A DNA stretch of 64,000 bases. Origin: Nostoc mirabile CHAB5784. Lineage in GTDB: Bacteria > Cyanobacteriota > Cyanobacteriia > Cyanobacteriales > Nostocaceae. Position 1 is the first letter of the stretch; the number at the start of each line of letters is the position of its first letter. The stretch spans positions 1 to 64,000 of the forward strand of contig NZ_JAIVFS010000040.1 of assembly GCF_020829645.1 (NCBI RefSeq). Direction: 5' to 3'. Made by a program: the position numbers and the translations under genes. Below, in pieces: positions 59,514 to 64,000 of the stretch. The notes under the pieces were generated by a model. That model was given only the letters and a program-made list of their open reading frames with translations, did no database searches and was not told the origin of the DNA.

Positions 59514-59597
59514 CTAAGAGATAGAAGCTAGACTTGTAGCAAATTTTGAGTCTAACTTTTTGACTCATACACTGTAAAACAAGCTTTGAAAATTTCC

Positions 59598-59623
59598 TGA
59601 GACGCGATAACTATCGCGTCTCA
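59598..59623 (+). terminator. Hairpin after the small exported protein gene
   Basis: TGAGACGCGATA-AC-TATCGCGTCTCA, a perfect 12-bp stem with a 2-nt loop, about 85 nt after the stop; related to the AGACGCGATTAATCGCGTCT repeat. Confidence 0.6.
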
Positions 59624-59693
59624 AAATCAAGCTAAATCGAGTGTTTATCTTGATATTAACGAGCCAGAAATGATAACTAAGGACTAAATAATT

Positions 59694-60863
59694 ATGAAAG
59701 CAGTTTGCTGGCATGGAGCAAACGATGTGCGGGTAGATACAGTTCCCGACCCCAAAATTATTAACCCACGCGATGCCATTGTTAAAATTACTTCTACGGC
59801 AATTTGTGGTTCTGATTTGCATATTTATGACGGCTACATTCCCACCATGCAAAAGGGTGATATCCTTGGTCATGAATTCATGGGGGAAGTCGTAGAACTT
59901 GGAAGTGCAGTTAAAAATGTGAACGTAGGCGATCGCGTCGTAGTTCCTTTCACTATATCTTGTGGTAGCTGCTTTTTCTGCAATCGGGATTTATGGTCAC
60001 TGTGCGACAACTCTAACCCCAATGCTTGGTTAGTAGAAAAGCAAATGGGACATTCGCCAGCTGGTCTATTTGGCTACTCTCATTTATTCGGCGGTTACGC
60101 TGGTGGTCAAGCAGAGTATGCACGAGTACCATTTGCCGATGTAGGCTTGTTCAAAATTCCCGATGGTTTAACGGATGAGCAAGTACTATTTTTAACAGAT
60201 ATTTTCCCCACAGGCTATATGGCAGCCGAAAACTGCAACATCAAACCCGGTGATATTGTCGCTGTTTGGGGTTGTGGCCCAGTTGGACAATTCGCCATCA
60301 GAAGCGCATATATGCTAGGTGCGGAACGTGTAATTGCCTTTGACCGGGTTCCCGAACGGCTGCAAATGGCTAAAGAATACGGCAAAGCAGAAGTTCTCAA
60401 CTACGAAGAAGTGAATGTAGGCGAAGCACTCAAAGAAATGACTGGCGGTCGTGGCCCCGATGCTTGCATAGATGCAGTAGGAATGGAAGCACACGGCACA
60501 GACTTTATGGCATTCTACGACCAGGCAAAGCAAGCACTACGTCTAGAAACAGACCGCCCGACGGCATTACGGCAAGTAATAGTGTCTGCTGGTAAAGGTG
60601 GTCACGTATCACTTGCGGGTGTGTACGGTGGCTTTTTAGATAAAATCCCGATGGGTGCTGCCATGAACAAGGGATTAACCTTCAAAATGGGACAAACGCA
60701 TGTCCATAAGTATTTACGACCTTTGCTAGAGCGGATTCAAAACGGTGAAATCGATCCAACATTTATCATCACCCACACTTTACCTCTAGAACAAGCACCC
60801 CACGGCTACGAAATTTTTAAGCACAAGAAAGATAACTGCATCAAAGTCGTACTCAAACCTTAA
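59694..60863 (+). CDS. Zinc-dependent alcohol dehydrogenase (second paralogue)
   Basis: A 389-residue paralogue of the enzyme at 57578, colinear end to end. Catalytic C38 region STAICGSDLHIYDGYIPTMQ, ligands GDILGHEFMGEVVELG, structural cysteines CGSCFFCNRDLWSLCDNSN, NAD loop VWGCGPVGQFAIRSAYMLGA, and PDACIDAVGMEAHG. Differences concentrate in the loop 110-135 (AWLVEKQMGHSPAGLFGYSH vs NGWIQEKLFGNITSAIYGY) near the substrate site, suggesting different substrates. The upstream leader shares AACTAAGGACTAA with the first paralogue. ATG 59694. Confidence 0.92.
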   Translation: MKAVCWHGANDVRVDTVPDPKIINPRDAIVKITSTAICGSDLHIYDGYIPTMQKGDILGHEFMGEVVELGSAVKNVNVGDRVVVPFTISCGSCFFCNRDLWSLCDNSNPNAWLVEKQMGHSPAGLFGYSHLFGGYAGGQAEYARVPFADVGLFKIPDGLTDEQVLFLTDIFPTGYMAAENCNIKPGDIVAVWGCGPVGQFAIRSAYMLGAERVIAFDRVPERLQMAKEYGKAEVLNYEEVNVGEALKEMTGGRGPDACIDAVGMEAHGTDFMAFYDQAKQALRLETDRPTALRQVIVSAGKGGHVSLAGVYGGFLDKIPMGAAMNKGLTFKMGQTHVHKYLRPLLERIQNGEIDPTFIITHTLPLEQAPHGYEIFKHKKDNCIKVVLKP

Positions 60864-61016
60864 TAGGGAGTGGGGAGTAGGGAATAGGGAATGGGGAAGA
60901 GTTTCCCAATGCCCAATGCCCAATACTTCGGCTTCTCTACGAGACGCTACGCTCACGCTCAGTACAAGTGCCCAATGCCCAATGCCCCATGCCCAATCCC
61001 CAATACCTAACCTTCC

Positions 61017-62201
61017 ATGCTTGATTTACTAAAATCAGAATTTACGCGTCGTACTATATTACACAAAGCAGGTTTTGGGTTAATTGCACTCAGTACTTTT
61101 GGAGTAGCAGGTACTATTTTCAAACCTAATCGTACCCTAGCCCAAGCTGGGCCAGCACCAGCCAAAGAACCATCTATGCCTCCTGAAAAAAAGTTAGGAT
61201 GGGCTGTTGTTGGCTTAGGAAAGTTTGCTACAGAGCAGATTATTCCGTCGTTTGGTGAATGTAAGCGCTCAAAACTGGTAGCGTTAGTCAGTGGCGATCG
61301 CGCCAAAGCTGAAGGCATAGCCCAGCAATACGGCGTTAACTCCAAAAATATCTACAATTACCAGAACTACGATACTATCCGCAATAACCCGGAGGTAGAT
61401 GTTATTTATATCATCTTACCTAACGGGTTACACGCCGAATACAGCGTTCGTGGCGCCCAAGCTGGCAAGCATATCATGTGCGAAAAGCCGATGGCTATTA
61501 CTGTCGAAGAATGCCAAGCAATGATTGATGCTGCCAAAAAAGGCGATCGCAAGTTGATGATTGCTTACCGCGCTCAATATGAACCCTATAATCTCGCTGC
61601 GATCAAACTGGCACAAAGCGGCAAACTCGGTAAACTAAAAGCTATAACCTCCGACCACGGACGCAACCTCGACCCCAAAGACCCCGCAGATCGTTGGCGG
61701 GCACAAAAAAAACTAGCTGGCGGCGGTTCCCTTTATGACATTGGGATTTATAGCTTGCAAGCGGCGCGGTATATCACAGGCGAGGAACCACAAGAAATTA
61801 GCGCCATGATGTACAGCACCCCTGGCGACCCCCGCTTTCGGGAAGTTGAGGAAAATGTCAACTTCGTTTTGCGTTTTCCTAGCGGTGTGCTTGCTAATTG
61901 TACCTCCAGCTACGGCTACGCAGATACCAAGCGCATCCAAGTTTTTGGTTCTGATGCAGCCTTAGAGTTAGATCCAGCTACCGATTACTACCAACATCGC
62001 TTGATAATCAAACGCAAGAACAGCAACGAAGAACAGAATATTCAGGAAAAAAACCAATTCGCCCTGGAGATGGATCATTTATCCGAGTCGATCATGGCGA
62101 ATAAACAGCCCAAAACCCCTGGTGAGGAAGGTTTGCAAGATGTCAGGCTGATGCAACTAATTTACCAAGCAGCTCGCACTGGCAAAACAATCAAAGTTTA
62201 A
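61017..62201 (+). CDS. Gfo/Idh/MocA oxidoreductase with a Tat-type leader
   Basis: A 394-residue sugar or inositol oxidoreductase. The N-terminus has twin arginines R11-R12 (EFTRRTILHKAGFGLIALST), then hydrophobic segment and TLAQA, a Tat signal like that of glucose-fructose oxidoreductase. The Rossmann domain follows: GWAVVGLGKFATEQIIPSFG, MCEKPMAITVEECQAMIDAA, and YRAQYEPYNLAAIKL; the C-terminal domain is of the GFO type (GGSLYDIGIYSLQAARYITG). It would be exported with its bound NADP cofactor. ATG 61017 has no clear ribosome site. Confidence 0.9.
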   Translation: MLDLLKSEFTRRTILHKAGFGLIALSTFGVAGTIFKPNRTLAQAGPAPAKEPSMPPEKKLGWAVVGLGKFATEQIIPSFGECKRSKLVALVSGDRAKAEGIAQQYGVNSKNIYNYQNYDTIRNNPEVDVIYIILPNGLHAEYSVRGAQAGKHIMCEKPMAITVEECQAMIDAAKKGDRKLMIAYRAQYEPYNLAAIKLAQSGKLGKLKAITSDHGRNLDPKDPADRWRAQKKLAGGGSLYDIGIYSLQAARYITGEEPQEISAMMYSTPGDPRFREVEENVNFVLRFPSGVLANCTSSYGYADTKRIQVFGSDAALELDPATDYYQHRLIIKRKNSNEEQNIQEKNQFALEMDHLSESIMANKQPKTPGEEGLQDVRLMQLIYQAARTGKTIKV

Positions 62202-62221
62202 AAGTAAAAGAGGCAAAAAAT

Positions 62222-62563
62222 ATGTCTGATAAAACCGTTATTAAAGTAGACTCTAGCAATTCCCCCAAAGGTGAACTTGGTCAAAAATATCTTGCATCTG
62301 GCAAAACCGTTTCTATGCGCCTATGGGAAAATGAGCAACCAAATGAACCTAAAGAGCCAGCAGCGCGAGAATATGAAACTGTTGGTTATGTAATTACTGG
62401 TCGTGCAGAATTGCATATTGAAGGGCAAACGGTTTTACTAGAGCCTGGGAGTTCTTGGGTAGTACCAAAAGGATCTAGTCACACCTATAAAATTTTAGAA
62501 TCATTCACTGCTGTTGAAGCAACCAGTCCACCCGCTCAAGTTCACGGACGAGACGAAAACTGA
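62222..62563 (+). CDS. Small cupin protein
   Basis: A 113-residue single-domain cupin: MRLWENEQPNEPKEPAAREY, YVITGRAELHIEGQTVLLEP GSSWVVPKGSSHTYKILESF. The conserved cupin glutamates and the SSH histidine are present, though the first histidine pair is atypical (AREYETVGY). It starts 20 nt after the oxidoreductase stop with an AGAGG site, so the two are likely cotranscribed. Substrate unknown, perhaps a sugar-related isomerase or sensor. Confidence 0.85.
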   Translation: MSDKTVIKVDSSNSPKGELGQKYLASGKTVSMRLWENEQPNEPKEPAAREYETVGYVITGRAELHIEGQTVLLEPGSSWVVPKGSSHTYKILESFTAVEATSPPAQVHGRDEN

Positions 62564-62640
62564 TTTGCAGTTATCTGAAGTTTTGCGATCGCTAAAAACT
62601 TATAGCCGCTTTCAATGGCATCAAATATAGAGGGTTCGTA

Positions 62641-62668
62641 GGGGAACAACATTCTTGTTCCCCTTTTT
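62641..62668 (+). terminator. Intrinsic terminator after the cupin gene
   Basis: GGGGAACAA (62641-62649), loop CATTC, TTGTTCCCC (62655-62663), then TTTTT. A textbook intrinsic terminator 78 nt after the cupin stop. Confidence 0.88.
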
Positions 62669-62849
62669 ACTATGCTTTGTGGCTTAGAAAGAATTGTCCA
62701 AAATGTGAGGCGATCGCAAAGCTTACTTTTAACACTTAATTCCCCCAATACTCCTAACAAAGCAGGGTTGGGGGGATTTTTGCAAGATGAACATGTATCA
62801 GATAGCTAGTACTCACTTGGTAGTTTGATAGATTAAGAACATCGAACTA

Positions 62850-63542
62850 GTGAGAGCGATGCTAGAAACGGAATCTTTATCTGTTGACTTCTCCAAGGAA
62901 AAGGAAGATGGGTATAAGCGAATTTTTTCGCGTAGACGCGAAGCGGCTTGTCGTCAGACATCGCCACTTCTAACCAGTTTGAGTGCAAACTGGAATAATG
63001 TCTATTTTGCTTACGACTGGCAGGCGGCTGGCGAGACTCCAGAGGTTTTGTCTAAACAGCATGGTATTGCTATTTTTACCGAAGTGCCAACACCAATTCA
63101 GGCAGAACGGAGGCTCGATGGTCGCTTTAAAAGTGAGCAAGTAATTCAGGGTAATATTGTTGTCTCCCCTGCTAATATCGGACATCGTGCCTATTGGGAT
63201 ACAGCAGGTGGTGTGATTATTCTGGGATTTGAACCAACTGTTTTCGCTCATGCAATTTACGAATCAGTCGATCCCGATCGCATTGAACTTCTACCACATT
63301 TTGCCACACCCGATCCACTGGTTTACCAAATTGGGCTAGCCCTCAAATCTGCCCTCGAAAATTATGGTGCAGATAGTCGCCTATATGCAGAAGCAATGGC
63401 TAATGCCCTAATCGTTCATCTGTTGCAGTACTACTGTACACAGCAACTTGTATTACGGGAATATTCAGGGGGTTTACCAAAACACAAGTTGCAACAAGTG
63501 ATTGACTATATAAATAGTTCCAAATCACATAGTCAAGTATAG
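62850..63542 (+). pseudogene. AraC-family regulator lacking the DNA-binding half
   Basis: A 230-residue frame with the AraC N-terminal sensing region (ANWNNVYFAYDWQAAGETPE, QGNIVVSPANIGHRAYWDTA, GVIILGFEPTVFAHAIYESV) and the linker LPKHKLQQVIDYINSSKSHS, where the HTH should begin, then TAG. The expected two HTH motifs (about 90 residues) are absent and the downstream DNA is unrelated. Full members are about 300 residues. The missing half is of the type present alone at 29770. It may still be transcribed but could not bind DNA. GTG 62850 or ATG 62859. Confidence 0.8.
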
Positions 63543-63640
63543 TCAGACGTTTGTGAGATTGGATTTAAGCAACTCTACTTTCAGCATGGACACGCTTAAA
63601 TAGTGGAGTTATCCGCCTTGGATGCACTACCAGACATAAA

Positions 63641-63787
63641 GATCCCCCTTAGTCCCCCGATAAATTGGGGGAAATAGAGCCATTATGAGCAAGCCAATTT
63701 ATCGGGGAGCCAGCGCGGTCTTGGGGTCTCCCCAAGTGGAGCGACTGGCGTGGGTTGGGGGGATCGAGTCTTATCCGAACCGTATTG
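63641..63787. repeat. CCGAACCGTATTG element with nested hairpin segment
   Basis: AGATCCCCCTTAGTCCCCCG ... ATCCGAACCGTATTG (right end as at 31815-31831) with nested AGCCAGCGCGGTCTTGGGG..CCAAGTGGAGCGACTGGCG at about 63706-63750, the same segment as in the element at 6171. The left end is degenerate. Confidence 0.75.
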
Positions 63788-63856
63788 ATAGGGATGCGAC
63801 AAACAAGATTGAATTTTGGTGTAGCTAATCGCTTGACTTTGCGTGAAACTCAAATT

Positions 63857-64000
63857 GCCGAAATAACAAATGCGTTCGCCGAAATAACAAATGCGTTCGC
63901 CGAAATAACAAATGCGTTCGCCGAAATAACAAATGCGTTCGCCGAAGTAACAAATGCGTTCGCCGAAATAACAAATGCGTTCGCCGAAATAACAAATGCG
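63857..64000. repeat. 21-bp tandem array running off the window
   Basis: Almost seven units of GCCGAAATAACAAATGCGTTC, near identical (one unit has GAAGTAAC), truncated by the window end. Unlike the other arrays it is little diverged, so it is probably recent. Confidence 0.95.

Overview
The window is chromosomal (or large-replicon) DNA of a filamentous, heterocyst-forming cyanobacterium of the Nostoc/Anabaena type. Pointers are the very frequent HIP1 octamer GCGATCGC inside genes, heptanucleotide tandem repeats built on ATTAGTC/ATTGGTC, an xisH/xisI pair (fdxN-element excision factors), a squalene-hopene cyclase, two orange-carotenoid-protein N-domain-like proteins, and several protein types typical of Nostocales (DUF6335-like, Uma2-type nucleases, cyanobacterial ScpA). 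About 65 genes or gene remnants are supported. Intergenic DNA is unusually rich in short palindromic and inverted-repeat elements, many nested in one another.

Layout. 1-344: transposase tail joined to an AI-2E transporter tail. 1.1-7.1 kb: housekeeping genes (scpA, a sugar-phosphate nucleotidylyltransferase, speA, ndk, a TerC-type membrane protein). 7.3-10.3 kb: toxin-antitoxin region with an intact ParD/ParE pair and a DUF433/DUF5615 pair whose antitoxin gene is broken by two insertions; both share a 45-bp leader. 10.4-14.5 kb: a VWA-like/RTX secreted protein and a TnpB element sitting inside a 21-bp tandem array. 14.6-17.3 kb: four leftward accessory genes, two of them nuclease-like. 17.5-21.5 kb: acs, an interrupted xisH with intact xisI, a TPR protein, and decayed pieces of a second acs tail. 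21.8-24.5 kb: a three-gene cassette (thymine-hypermodification-kinase-like protein, DUF1643 protein, MazG-type pyrophosphohydrolase fused to a second domain), the best candidate for an undescribed system. 25-33 kb: mixed genes (Uma2, MoaD-like, acyltransferase, MFS, GST, methyltransferase) among transposon remnants.

33.1-40.7 kb: a redox/electrophile-handling cluster on the minus strand (methyltransferase, two SDRs, quinone-reductase-like flavoprotein, MFS exporter, nitroreductase, old yellow enzyme, thioredoxin) with a divergent ArsR-type regulator and a perfect 17-bp palindrome between thioredoxin and regulator. 40.7-43.4 kb: AbiEii-type nucleotidyltransferase, small ORFs, an HNH nuclease and an IS200 remnant. 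43.5-49.5 kb: hopanoid genes hpnB-like and shc flanking a broken membrane-protein gene, a Uma2 gene and a zinc-ribbon protein. 49.5-53.4 kb: an 18-unit 21-bp array and two helical carotenoid protein genes among nested repeats. 54.2-62.6 kb: a stress-type cluster (DUF6335, DUF2267, PfpI-ferritin-like fusion, SRPBCC membrane protein, two paralogous zinc alcohol dehydrogenases, Gfo/Idh/MocA oxidoreductase, cupin). 62.8-64 kb: an AraC regulator lacking its DNA-binding half, then another 21-bp array running off the end.

The recurring theme is repeat-driven remodelling: five unrelated intergenic arrays all have a period of 21 bp, at least eight families of inverted-repeat elements are present, and insertions have broken or lengthened coding genes (xisH, a DUF433 antitoxin, hpnB). 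Family assignments are from recognition of motifs in the translated sequence; no database search was run.
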